NCBI GenBank assembly: GCA_034509925.1
Contig: CM067528.1
Span: 2,190,001 to 2,254,000, forward strand
Origin: Hirudinaria manillensis
Taxonomy: Eukaryota > Annelida > Clitellata > Hirudinida > Hirudinidae
DNA: 64,000 bases
Direction: 5' to 3'
This document shows positions 9,845 through 21,292 of the stretch, one piece after another. Each line of letters opens with the position of its first letter. Position 1 is the first letter of the stretch. Both the position numbers and the translations under genes were made by a program. Below the pieces are notes generated by a model. It was not told the origin of the DNA, made no database searches, and saw only the letters and a list, made by a program, of their open reading frames with translations.

Positions 9845-11593
9845 TTATTTTTGTTTTGATTCAGACGTTTTGATTTTCAAAGACGAGGCACGCGCCAATA
9901 TTTCTCGTATGATTCGCCTGCTTTCTAGCAACAGTTTTTCTATTTCCTCCGTATGCTATCGGTTTAAAATGTTTATTTATTATCGAGCATATCATCATTC
10001 GGATGGATAATCAATCCATTTTAAAATATATGCCTTTCCATACCTGTGACGAAGTCTGATCCGTCTTTGTACTCTGGTTCTGATTGAAAAAATAAAGTTT
10101 GTGCAGTTTAAAAATGCGTGTGAAATTATTTTCAAAAATAAAAAAAAACGAAATAAATATAAAATGAGCTGGCTGAGCTGTACCCTTTGAGTGTCAGAAT
10201 CAATTGCACGACTGAATGTTTCAAGATCTTCTATCTTGAACAGAAATCTGTCACTGAGGCTCGTGGAGTTTCCTACAGAGAAGTCAATGATGTTCCACAA
10301 ATAATTAAAATTAAGCTTTGAAACTGACAAATGTGAACCTCCTTCCTTGTTTAATTGTTTTTCTTGCATTGCAATTGTGTTTTCCTGTTGGGCAACTTTT
10401 TCTTCCAGTGATTCTATTATTGAATCTTTCTTCAACAGTTGCTTTTCACTGTTTTTCAACTGAAATGGTTGAACATTGAGATAATCCATGTCGGTTTTTA
10501 GTCAACGATCAGTTATCCAATTATGTAACGTTTACGTAATAACATTTAACTTTGGACTGTTAAAGTTTACAGACATTTTGATCGGTGATGTAATAATGTT
10601 AAGATAAAATTTCAAGAACTGCGTATGTCTGACCTCGTTGATATATTTCGAGAGTTCAGATGATAAAGATTCATTTTCTAGTTTAAAAAGAGATTCACTT
10701 TCGTTCAATTTTGTTTGTAATTGGACCAAACTACGCGTTTTTTCATTATTAGTTCTTTGGTAGCGGTCTTGCTCTTCGTCTGCTAATTTCTCATATTTGA
10801 GTCTGCTTTCCTTGAAATTGGCCTCATATTCACGTTTGACGTCCACCAATTGTTTTTCCAAATAAACAACTTTTTCTAAAAGTTTCTCGACGTGTTTTTC
10901 AGATTCCGAATGGCGGTCTTTGACGGATTTTAGGTTTTCATCATATTCTGCCTTCAAACATTTCAATTCGTTGTTATGAGTTGTTTTCATCTTCTCCAGC
11001 TCCGCCTCGAATGTCGTTTTGATGTTCTCAACAGAACTAGTGTTCTGTAGAGCATCAATTCTTAAATTTTCCAATTCGTCAGTTTTTTCTTTCAAATTCT
11101 GTTTAATCTTTGCTAAAGAACTTTTCATCAGATTTAACTCTTTTTCATAACCGACTGTGGTCTTGGAGTGTTCTTGTCGGCATTGGTGAAGTTTTAATTT
11201 AAAGACAGCGTCTGCCGTCTTGATCTTCTTCAGTAATTGTCCGCCATTTTCTTTTTCTCTTTTCAGCTCTTCTCTGCAATCGCATTATAAATGTGAGAGA
11301 ATCATCTTTAATGGTGGTGAAATAGGGAAATTGCTTACCCTATCTTTGCTAATTCGCTCGTTTTCTCGGTCAGAAGATCGTTTTGTGTGTCTCTTAAGTG
11401 CGATATCAGCCTCGTCTGGTCGGTGTTTTTTACGTTTAACGAGTGAATAACCTGCATCCGAGATAGAATAGTATTCAAGAAATTGAAAAGAAAAAATAAG
11501 AAAACACTGGTAAGTTACCTTGACTAGCTGGGCTATTTTCCGGCACATTTTCGTGTGCAAACCACCATTACCGTCATTATTTTCTAGTTCCAT
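9845..11593 (-). CDS. FAM184-like coiled-coil protein, short form
   Basis: Six exons join in phase: 11519..11593, 11339..11451, 10634..11273, 10184..10459, 10044..10079 and 9845..9955, giving 416 residues. The N-terminus reads LHTKMCRKIAQLVKVIHSLN, closely matching the LHLKMSKKIAQLTKVIYALN segment that opens the FAM184A/B family. The rest is a long Glu/Lys/Leu heptad coiled coil (roughly residues 30-330). Vertebrate FAM184A is about 1,140 residues, so this form has less than half the rod. The function of the family is poorly known. The start ATG lies 6 codons before the conserved region and exon 1 has a good donor (GTCAAG|GTAACT). The short fifth exon (12 codons) and the last exon (IEKLLLESRRIIREIL ... 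then TAA) are supported by phase and acceptors rather than similarity. Confidence 0.8.
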
Positions 11594-11799
11594 CCCTCAG
11601 CGCTCCCAAGGTAACGATGAAATGAAAAGTGAAATTATTTTTTTTTGTAGATCCGGATTAGAGTTTTTATTGTTTGCATTTGATGCTTGAGGCAAACTGA
11701 ATTTTTTGTCGAAGATACAAGTTTCGGTTGCAGAATAATTCATTCTAATTTCAGTTTTACACGCTTGTTTACTTCGCTACATCTGAGAGGTAAACAGAG

Positions 11800-13401
11800 A
11801 TGGGACATATGGTCAGGGTGGCTTGGACCCTTACAATCTTAAGATTTTGCTTCGCGGTTAGTTTTATATTTGTAAATTATGTCGTTTGATACAATTATTA
11901 TTATTATTGAGTTATGTAAATGAAACATTTATTCAATTTTATTACATTGAACTTTTCGATATATTTTGTTAAACATAAAAATATTTGAATATTTTTTGCA
12001 AGGGTGCTGGTGACAAAGTACTTAAGTACCCACAAAATTGTTGTTCTGCTGATTGTAAATATTATCTCAAATGGAATGTTCCCAACACAAGCCAGATCTA
12101 TTTTGAACTGGATTACCAAGCAGAACTTAACATGTCATGGATAGCAATAGGGTTTGCTATAGAGAAGAGTATGGTGATTTGTCATACCTGTGATTGCTTA
12201 AAACATTCTTTCAAATTTTTCTTTAAAAGATGTTTATACCAATTATTTTAAATTAGATTACATTAAAGTCTCCGGTTTAATTCTTATTTCACTGCATTTC
12301 TAAAAGGATCGATTTCTTTTCTAAACCATTTGCATGTAAATCATAAAAGTCATTTGATTATTTTAGTCTGGTGCTGGAGTTGTTGAATGTGCTTATAAAG
12401 AAGGGAAATATGTTGTGAGAGCCTCCTACAATGAAGGTCACACTAATGAAGTCCTGAAAATAGTAATCTTCATGCTTTTTGTTTTCACCACATTTATGAA
12501 ATTCACAAGCCAATTCTTTGACATTTTCCTGGCACAATTCACTTTGTTCCTAACGATGCTCCGAGACAATAAAATAAAATCATTAAATTATTATTATTTA
12601 AAACTTTAATTGCGGGAAAACGTGACGCATTAACTCACGGAACTAAAGCACTTCCCCTAGTCGTTGCCAAGGCATAAAAATGAAAGTCACGTTTATTTCT
12701 CGACTTGCACGTCGAACTATTATAATAATAATTTATAATTAGCTATGCTAATTGACTTCGCCGTATCAACAAACTAGCATCGCATGGTCGTCGCAGCGTC
12801 TCAGTGGATTTCATCGATGCCTTCAATCCTCAGGAAGATCTGGGCATCATGCAGGGATCATCGCTGGCTACATGGAAAGGTGGTAGGATGAACTGCCACT
12901 TCTCGCACTTTGTCCACGTGAACTCGTCCGACCCCGAAGCCTCGAAGGTTAAACCCTTGGACAAGCCCTATTACATCCTAATGGCAAAGGGGAAAGTAAA
13001 CGAAAGAGGTACGTTCCTTGTGACCGAGTTTGTACGGCTCGCGTTTCCAAAGAGCAATGCCTCCGTTTTGCATTCGTCCCGAGGCTCGCTCTGCCGCACG
13101 AGCGCGTCGGTTAGGAGGCAACGAAATAATCTTCGCACGCGTCGGCGCACGGGCACATCGGAGTATTAACGCCGACGTCACTGAATCTATTTTTACTGGT
13201 CACAGGGGAAAAGGCAAAACACGACGAAACTCCATTCTCATCCTACGGAAAAATAAACCTTCTCGATGGAAGCATGACTGACTCCAGAAACACTTTGATC
13301 ATAGCCCATGGTATCGCCTAAAATATATATATATAATATTAATTATATATATACATTAGTAATGATGATGTTATTGTTAGTTATTATTATTATTATTATT
13401 A

Positions 13402-13446
<45 letters not shown>

Positions 13447-13477
13447 AGTTCTTATTGGTTGTTAATTAAAGGTTCGA

Positions 13478-13543
<66 letters not shown>

Positions 13544-16139
13544 AGTTCTTAATGGTTGTTAATTAAAGGTTCAATCATGGTCTTAACTTGGATGCTCGTG
13601 TTGAGCCTCGCTTCCGTCACTTCGAGGTACTTCAAGGAGGACTGGTGCCATGGATTGGTGCTGTTTTGGAAGCCCATTTGGTTTCAGGTGACATGATGAT
13701 CACATGATGATAAATAATTTTGAGTCGTTGAATCTGGTGATTCCTGAACGATGATGGTAGTAGTGGTAGTGATGTGGTTGATGATGATGCTAGTGATGGT
13801 AGTGATGGTGATGGTGGTGGTGGTGGTGGTGGTGGTGGTTGTGGTGGTGGTGGTTGTTATGACCGTGATGATGATGGTGATGATGATGATGAGAACATTG
13901 GTGGTATTAAAACATTGCAAAAGCACTTAATTAACTTCTTTTTATTTTTCTGTCACGGATTAACTTTACCTCATGTTGCAAGGAAAGGCATTCTATAACC
14001 GTTAATGTTCTGCTTGTTTCCTCTTCCAAACATTTCCAGGTCCACAGATCCTTGGCCTTCCTGGCAGCCTTAATGGTCATCGCAGGCTTCCTTATTGTGC
14101 TCCAATTCAAGGAGTGGAAATTTTTTGTTAGGATTTGTTGATTTATTGTTTTGTTGATTTTTTTATTTTAAGGTTCGTCTTTTTAACTTCACAGGTTGTT
14201 GATGTTTATGTGGGCAATCGATAACTCGACCTTATCAATTTTTTTTGTTTTTAATTTTTTTTTTTTTTGTCGTTGGCCTTTTATTGCTGCCGCTGCTGAT
14301 GATGATGATGTGCACCTAGCATAAATAATCAGATGATGATTATGACAATGGCAATGATCATAGTTTATTTGATTGGTAACTTTCTATTTCCAACATTTTA
14401 GTGATTTACAGATTGAAAGAAAAAATATCGTTTTTTAGTGATTTGATCGATAAAATTCATTTAAATTTAAAATCTAATTTTCAACAAATTTTTATTCCAT
14501 CTTAAAAGCCCAACAGACACTCTAACTTGGGTCTCAGTATTTTGATACTGATCTTGCTGAATGTAAGTGATTTCATCATTTTATGGAGGGCATGCTATCT
14601 ATCTCACTAAACTAGTCTGATGTGATGATGATGTTGATGATGATTGTGATGATGATTATGATGACGAGTATGTGAGCGAGTGAGTGAGTGATTGAGTGAT
14701 TGATTGATTAATTAATTAATTTATTTATTTCAGCTTCATGATTGCTAATAATTGCTGCAATTAAAGAGCACATTTGCACTTTTTCAGCTTCTTTCGGGGA
14801 TGTTGCGACCGAACATCGATTCCCCGATGAGGAAATACTTCCGATACTTCCACGGGTTCAGCGGACACGCCCTACACCTGTTGGGATGTGAGTTTCCATA
14901 GTTTCAGAGATGATAATGATAAGCAGGACGAAGATAATGGATAGATAGTACAACAGCAAGATAGTGAATTTTGGGGAATAGATTAGTGCTTAGGCCATTT
15001 GCAGTCCGTGATGCTGTCTCGCAGAGGTGCTTTGAGGGTCGTGTGAACCAGGATGGTTGAGAACACGATCCTCTTTAAATTCTGTTGTTGTTGTTGCTGC
15101 TTCTGTCGTTTTCAGGATTGCTTCAAGTTCGACTGACTTGTACAACAAGTCGTTGTAGGCCTTATTTTAAAATTAACTTTTCAACAACGTTTAGACGTTT
15201 AATAGCTTCAACAGCAAGATGATCATGGGAAGTTTTCCTTCCTGTTTTGTTTATTTTTGTTCGTTTTTCTTTTAAAATATCTTTAAGGAAGTTTAAAATT
15301 TAAAACTCTTGTCTTATCTCCTCAACTCCTAGTTGTGACTCTCTTCTTGGGTCTGAGTGAAAACCAAACTCAACTTCATCCTTGGGTGAAATGGATACCA
15401 ATAGCATTCCTGGTACTCAGGCTCATCGTTGACCTCATCCTCACCATCCTAGATCGACTTGATCCGAGTACGAAAATGTTTTTATTTTCTTAGAGATGAT
15501 GTTTTTAGCCGCATTTGTTTGCGTTCTTTTTTGCTGAATTGTATTTCGAGTTCGTAGGGACTCTGATTTGACCTTCAGTTTGAGCTTTGTATTGTAGGTC
15601 CTTTACTTGTTCAACAAGAAATGTTTCTTTTGATTTAATAATAGTAGAACAATTATACCAAGATATATCAGTCCACCAGTCAGAGGAGAATAGCTTCTGC
15701 TTTTCATTGTAACTTGTGTATTTATTTATTTGTTTATTATTTATTTGTTTATTTACTTGTTTATTTATTGCTTTTTTTTCGTCAGATCGCAACATTCGCT
15801 ACATCCAGTTGGCTGAAAATGTGGCTTCAGAAGATGAGGTTGGTGCTTTTGGAAATAAATAGTTGATCGTTTTCCAAATGTTTTCAGCCTTGAAATAGTT
15901 CGGCTGGAAATGCACAACGTCAATTTAGATTAAGAAATGTTTTAAATTATTAATTACTAAGCTTTAAGTATTTAATCAATATCTAATAATAGTTATATTA
16001 TTTATATTTTTCTTTTTTTTTGCCCAAGACATGGAGCTGGAGGTACACCATAACGATTTCCTACATCATCGTCGGCTTCGGATGTTCTCTCGTCATCATT
16101 GTGGCTCTGGCGCACAGTCCATTGTACGTGATTAACTAG
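11800..16139 (+). CDS. Ferric-chelate reductase 1-like (DOMON + cytochrome b561)
   Basis: Twelve exons: 11800-11856, 12003-12173, 12367-12462, about 12789-13008, 13206-13310, 13569-13687, 14040-14126, 14509-14562, 14788-14887, 15333-15467, 15786-15838 and 16029-16139. Exon 1 encodes a signal peptide. Exons 2-4 form a DOMON domain (SWIAIGFAIEKSM, VVECAYKEG, SYNEGHTNE, YYILMAKGKV). Exons 5-12 form the b561 core with haem-ligand His candidates in LIIAHG, VHRSLAF, PNRHSNLG and YFHGFSGHALHLLG, each in a hydrophobic helix. The layout matches FRRS1/SDR2 proteins, membrane b-type cytochromes that pass electrons across the membrane to reduce ferric iron. The C-terminal membrane helix ends SPLYVIN. All junctions are in phase except exon 3 to exon 4, where the obvious sites do not keep frame. 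Confidence 0.88.
13382..13582 (+). repeat. TTA microsatellite with duplicated splice acceptor
   Basis: Two (TTA)n tracts, each followed by the same roughly 41-bp segment (13443..13483 and 13540..13580) containing AACTAGTTCTT, TTAATTAAAG and GGTTC. The second copy is the real acceptor and start of exon 6 of the reductase gene; the first is a near-identical decoy lying in the intron. Confidence 0.85.
13740..13890. repeat. GGT/GAT-rich simple repeat
   Basis: Imperfect GATGGT and GGT units within an intron of the reductase gene. Gly- or Thr-rich open frames here are artefacts. Confidence 0.85.
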
Positions 16140-17248
16140 CATGCCTTGAGACCACATATAAATTTTTTTTTTACCTACGATTTGTTACAAGTTGTTTTCT
16201 CATATCTTGGTTGAGGTTCTTATTTTGTAGGTTTTGAATTATATTAAATTGTCATTTACAAATTTAAATCTATTAGACTGACAATCGATAAAACCAAAGT
16301 TGAAGAAATCGACTGCTTTTAAATGGTTACAAGAAAAACCATTTTCAATTTTCCCACGTTTCCACTCGAATGACAATTTGTTGCATTTGTTGATGTTTAT
16401 TGCAAAGTCAAAAGTTACCATTTATTGATTCTGACATCTTGATTTATTTGTGGATTTGCAATTTAAATTTTTACTTTATTGCTGATATTGTTTTAGTTTG
16501 TTTCTAATCATTTGTGCAACTACTTGTAATTTTGCATCTTAAAATTTGATTTTTATCGTATTCTTGTCACAAGTATTCTGTATTCTTGACAATTTTCCAA
16601 TTGGTGCAGCCCATCAAACTCTTAGCAATAATTTACATATTGTCATAAGCCTTGATTCTCAAGAGGTCAAATTATGTTTTATAAATTATGAAATACTTTT
16701 GTGATCATGTAGACCACGCTGTAGTCTGTTCTATAACCAAGATGAGCTCAAAGTCGTAGACGGAATCTTTATTGTGATCTTGAATCATTATTTTTGGTGG
16801 GTCGAGGATGGGTTCGTCAGGAATGACACAAAAGTCAAACAATTCGGAGGCTTTTAACACACAAAATAAAATTACGGCCAGAAATTGAAGAAATGCGATT
16901 TTAACCAGATGAAACAAACCAGCATCCGACCCATCGATCGTAAAAATTCAATTTCGCATTCACGATTTATGTTGCACCACCTTGATCTAAGAAATTCATT
17001 TAGATTTATCAAAAGATGTATTTCGGTTGTTTAAGAATAATTATTAATTAAAACAAAAGTTCGAATCGAATTTGAGATTTCACCATATTTACCGAGTCTT
17101 ATTCAAGACGAGCTCCAATATTTAAATTTCTAAAAAAATGAAATAAATAAAAAATGCATCTAATAAATTAATCAAACAACTAAATTAAATATTACACCAA
17201 TAATTATTTACACTCAATTCAATCTTCTATCTTTCCATTATTTGTTGT
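16140..17248. other. Intergenic between reductase gene and FAU
   Basis: Contains one doubtful minus-strand exon (listed separately, 16705..16861). A second minus-strand frame at 16239..16421 has several Cys and aromatic residues but no support. The part from 17020 is AT-rich and includes the FAU promoter, where I see no TATA box. Confidence 0.45.
16705..16861 (-). CDS. Possible orphan exon (doubtful)
   Basis: A minus-strand frame preceded by a plausible acceptor (TTTTATTTTGTGTGTTAAAAG) encodes SELFDFCVIPDEPILDPPKI and continues for about 30 residues to TGA. The frame is also open further upstream over a hydrophobic, signal-like stretch, but without an ATG. The Pro/Asp/Glu composition is more protein-like than its surroundings. 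There is no family match and no partner exon could be fixed. Confidence 0.2.
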
Positions 17249-17287
17249 CTTCCTTTTCTCCCCGATTCCGGTTGTGCAACGTCGAAG
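17249..17287 (+). other. FAU: FAU 5' untranslated exon with TOP-like start
   Basis: A pyrimidine-rich start (CTTCCTTTTCTCC) followed by GTCGAAG|GTATTT, with the intron ending TTGTATTAG directly before the initiator ATG at 17432. A terminal oligopyrimidine start is usual for ribosomal protein mRNAs and confers mTOR-dependent translation in animals. The exact cap site is inferred. Confidence 0.55.
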
Positions 17288-17316
17288 GTATTTTCGCAGT
17301 TTTATTCGGAGCGGAG

Positions 17317-17363
17317 TTCACCATTTAACGTAAAGCAGTGGATTACATTTAACTTAGTTTCTA
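17317..17363 (+). repeat. 47-bp element, FAU intron 1 copy
   Basis: Starts TTCACCATTTAACGT and ends ACTTAGTTTCTA. It matches 17663..17709 in intron 2 at 44 of 47 positions, and the three differences are all transitions. I could not fold it into a known snoRNA pattern. Confidence 0.85.
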
Positions 17364-17431
17364 TCTTTAAAAATTATGGATTTCGACAAGCTTATGACCG
17401 GTTTCTGAAAATGCGTTTTATTTTGTATTAG

Positions 17432-17933
17432 ATGCAGATCTTTGTAAAGTCACAAAATCTCGAGACCTACAACGTGTCTGAGAATGATACCGTAGGAACC
17501 CTCAGACAAAAGTTCGGACAGGATGTTGCCCTGTTTTGCCATGGCATGCCATTGGAAGATAACATGCTCATCTCTGAGCATGTTGCCGAACTCGACACCG
17601 TCGAAGTCTGCATGAGGCTTCTCGGAGGTTAGTGTCACAATGCTTATAGCGCCACTCCTAAATTCACCATTTAACGTGAAACAGTGGATTATATTTAACT
17701 TAGTTTCTAAATGCTAAAACTTCACATCTTTCGTGCTATCAGGCAAAGTCCACGGTTCTCTCGCTCGTGCCGGTAAGGTCAAGGGTCAGACCCCCAAGGT
17801 TGACAAGGCCGAGAAGAGAAAGAAGAGGACCGGCAGGGCCAAGAGGAGGGTCCAGTACAACAGGAGATTCATCAACACTGTTGCCGGATTTGGCCGCAAG
17901 AAGGGCCCCAACAGCCAGGCTGCTGCCAACTAA
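17432..17933 (+). CDS. FAU: FAU: ubiquitin-like FUBI fused to ribosomal protein eS30
   Basis: Two exons, 17432..17627 and 17743..17933, joined in phase 1, give 128 residues. The first 66 residues are the FUBI domain ([20 protein letters not shown] start, MRLLGG end), a diverged ubiquitin fold. After the Gly-Gly comes eS30, [20 protein letters not shown] then Lys/Arg-rich sequence to [11 protein letters not shown], a small-subunit ribosomal protein. Processing after Gly-Gly releases mature eS30 in known species. The ATG is the first codon after a 5' UTR intron. The intron falls within the last Gly codon, at the processing site. Both introns contain the same 47-bp element. Confidence 0.98.
17663..17709 (+). 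repeat. 47-bp element, FAU intron 2 copy
   Basis: Second copy of the element at 17317..17363, same orientation, placed about 34 bp before the exon 2 acceptor. Confidence 0.85.
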
Positions 17934-17973
17934 ATCAAACCTTTGAACATAGATACTGGGCAAAAAATTGCTG

Positions 17974-17979
17974 AATAAA
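17974..17979 (+). terminator. FAU polyadenylation signal AATAAA
   Basis: AATAAA 41 bp after the FAU stop codon, followed by a TGTGTTTATG-type GU-rich stretch. This is the canonical arrangement for 3' end cleavage. Confidence 0.8.
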
Positions 17980-17989
17980 GAGTGTCGTG

Positions 17990-18898
17990 TTTATGCTTTG
18001 TGTTTGTTGGATATGCTAGGGACTGTACCGGGATTACTTAATTGTTCAGCTTTTGCTTAGGATAGCTGGGAATATGATGATCGTCTAAGTCTGTTCTTAT
18101 AATCTTTATGTTTTTTTGGTGTATAGTTTGTTTATGCCTGTCACAGTGCAATTCTGATTGGTATTATAGGTGTGTGTGATATCATCTGAGATATTTATGA
18201 AACCAGTTCCTTTTTTGTAATTAATTGGGGTTTAATTTTCTTGCCTAAGGTTCAATGGGTGTCAATTTGTTTAATATTCGATCGTGCCATTTGACATTTC
18301 TAACTCCTGAATAGGAGCGGGTACCATAACAACGGAAGCAACATTCGAGGGGATAGTCAAATACTCATAAAAACGTTTCAATTTTCAAAGTCAGAACTAA
18401 AAAATAATACGAAAATTAGATAATTTTCCATCTGCCTGGGGGGATTCCTTTTCAAGTTCCTAAAAAGTTTGTTTTGTTTTAGCCGAAGATTTGCTCAATG
18501 TTATATTGTTTACGTTATGATTGTGGTCTTAAGCATAAATAGATCTGACAATTGCTGGATTACTAAAAAAATTAAAAAAACTTACGCACAAACTCGTCAA
18601 TGTTCCGCCACTTTCCCTGTGTTGATTCGAATCCTATGAGGTTGTATTAATGCATTTAGAATTATGTTAGTTAATTTGAATTTATTTTTAAATCGGGGCG
18701 TTATTTTTGATATTTCAATGTTTTATTACCGATTTTCGACGTGTCCAAGCTTTTCTGAAGGCCTCTCTACGGTTTACGAAGCTGTTTAAGTAGAAATGAT
18801 AAATTAATGAGAATCTCATTAACTAATAATGTTTTTATTCATTTTACTTAAAAATGTACAATTTATTTTTCTATCCACTAGGTCCGCAGAGCAGCAAG
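17990..18898. other. Intergenic, no gene seen
   Basis: Between the FAU poly(A) site and the stop of the small membrane protein gene. AT-rich and without open frames of interest. An ATGATGA word near 18075 and CTGA words near 18154 and 18188 were considered as C/D boxes, but no closing stem was found. Confidence 0.45.
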
Positions 18899-19403
18899 TT
18901 ACTGAACTTGCGTCCAAAGAAGTTCCACTTCCGACTGAAGAGATCTCAGTACTAAAATATCGGACTTTCTAGGCCGCATCAACCAAGAAGGTGCATTGCA
19001 ATCATTATTCAAAGTAGGCCTAAGTTATTGAAAACACTGAAGTAATAAATAAAAGTATATTTCTTACCAATTGTACGCTTTGACGACGATCGTGTGCATA
19101 ATGAATACAATGAATGGAGACAAGAGGATACAGGCCATCAACAAACAGGCAACATCGAGATAAGGACCATTGATGTATACTAGAAATGATCTTAAGGATT
19201 ACAACTCGTAAAATCTAAAAATCTATATCATTCAAAAACGATTAGAAGCAATTTATCAGCGGAACAAAAATAGTATTCAAAGTCTCAGTAAAAATCTCAA
19301 AACTAAAAGCTCATTCACTGTCATTCTAACCTTCTTCATCCTTCAGTCCATCAGCTGTCCCATTATCGAAGTCACGATCGTCAAGGATAGAGACAAACGT
19401 CAT
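18899..19403 (-). CDS. Unrecognised 101-residue single-pass membrane protein
   Basis: Three exons in phase: 19331..19403, 19068..19179 and 18899..19019. Residues 1-25 are hydrophilic and acidic (MTFVSILDDRDFDNGTADGL). About 33-56 form one strong hydrophobic helix (VACLLMACILLSPFIVFIMH) followed by TIVVKAYNW. The last 37 residues are polar and basic, with NDCNAPSWLMRPRKSD and LLWTQVQ at the end. An in-frame TGA two codons before the ATG supports this start. Each splice site is canonical (GAAG|GTTAGA, AATTG|GTAAGA). No family recognised. By the positive-inside trend the C-terminus would be cytoplasmic, which is inference. Confidence 0.6.
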
Positions 19404-20201
19404 CTCTCAAGCGGCATTAAAATAAACACTTTTAAACTATTACACAGTTAGCGATCCTAGAGATACTTCTATTCCTAACTTCCAACAGGAGAGCAAGTGA
19501 TAGCCTGCGCATGGAAGTGTATCTGCCTGCCAGAATTAGGTTCTTGAACACTTGTCGGTGTTTTTGCCGGCCGCTATTTTTAAATTCAATATAAACAATA
19601 AAAGCCTTGAGTGCCGCTCGCAAGCTTTCCATAACTTGAACCTGCGCGTCTATTTAAGCAGAATGCGAGATTGATAACCGTCGGACTCCACAGTCCATGT
19701 ACGCACATCGCAATGGCGAAGTAATTGGTCCAATCACCCAAGACACTAGATTTCTCAATGAATTAGACAAAGGAATATGAATTTAATGAAGAAATATTAT
19801 TTCATTGAAGTCTCGCAGAGTTTTTATAACAACAAACGAGTATATAAAACATGCAAATGTCAGATCATCCATCAATAGTCAACAAGTTTCAGTTTGCTTG
19901 ATCTTGACGATGAAGGAGAAGGACTAGAAGGCCTCCTAAGAAAATCAATTAATTAATCAATTAATTAATTAAATAATTAATTAACTAATAATAACAACAA
20001 TCATTTATTAATTTAGAATGAGGATGACGACACATGATAGATGATTCTAGTAGTTGTGCAGTCTAGTTTCGTTTTTAAATCCAAAAATAAACAAATAAAC
20101 ATAATGCGATCGTTCAAATAATCAGTGCAGCAGTAGTGAATCATCTGCCACTACCCACTGACCAATCACCTCTGAAACTCAACAAGGACGAAACACGACC
20201 G
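19404..20201. other. Intergenic with a plus-strand TATA/octamer pair
   Basis: A 66-codon basic frame at 19432..19632 (-) is unsupported. TATATAAAA at 19841..19849 (+) is followed directly by ATGCAAAT, and the DNA downstream holds only a five-codon ORF. The 3' flank of CLASRP begins near 20200. A run of AATTAATT repeats lies at 19945-19985. Confidence 0.4.
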
Positions 20202-21259
20202 TCACCTGCGCGATCTTGAACTCCGCGACTCCCTCGACCTCGAACGACGTGACCTCGAACCCCTGGAAGTCGACCTCCTCGACCTCTTCCTGGAGCGCGA
20301 CCTCTCGGACGACCTGCTCCTCCTCCGGGGCCTTTCGTGGTCAGCCTCAAGCCTGTCCCTCTCCTCTCTCTCCCTGTGCCTCCTCTCGCGATCCCTCTGC
20401 CTCATCTGAACGGCCAGCAGCCGAAGTTCTTCCTCGCGGTCCTGGACGGATGGAATGAGTTGGAAATGATTGTCGGTATTAATGTGTTTTTATTGCTTTT
20501 ATTGAGAAAGTCCATCAAGGTAAAGCTACTTTGTTACTAATTCATTAAGAATTAAGAACACTTATTAAGAACTAAGTTAAATCCTTGATTCATGAGGTGA
20601 CACATAACACAAATATAAACATTATTTGGTCCCTTATAATTTTGTTTTAATGCGGTTTACGCTTCATTTGACATGCATTTGATACGGATGAATGACTCAC
20701 TTGTTTCATTTGTTCTTCTTTGGTCTGCTTCTCGATTTGAGCCTTTTTGTCAGCTTTGTCTGAAAACATATTTATAGGAATCGTGACTCAAAATTAAATC
20801 AGTTTCAGTGATATAAATCGAACTTACATTGCTTGCTGAGAGCCAGCTGCATCCGCCTCTTAAGTCTTTCCTGAGGCGTCATGGCTGACGACGTGGACGA
20901 TGACGATACCTGAAGAAGACAAACCAAGAAGTTTATAAATAAATTCACCACTTTACAACGTAATTATCTTCGGTGACGGCGAACCGTGACGTGACAAGTG
21001 AACCAAAAAAAAATCGTGCGTCAAAGGTGCCCGGCGCAGAGACTAAAGAATCGCTCGCGAAAGGTGAATCGGTGCAAGAGTTTATCGACAATGATTGACA
21101 GTTTAATATTCTCCCAGGCAGAAGGAAATTCTTACTGACTTTAGAGGTCGCCACAGACCCTCTCCCGGGCACTTTCCTGTAGAGCTCTGATCTATTTTAA
21201 ACAACAATTATACATTTAAAATGACAAATATCAAATCAATCTCAGGTTAAATTAAATAG

Positions 21260-21292
<33 letters not shown>

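Noticed and set aside
13684-13998. Thr-rich and Gly-rich frames
   Set aside because: Simple GGT/GAT repeat inside an intron of the reductase gene.
18070-18200. Possible C/D box snoRNA after FAU
   Set aside because: ATGATGA and CTGA words are present, but there is no terminal stem and the site is outside any intron.
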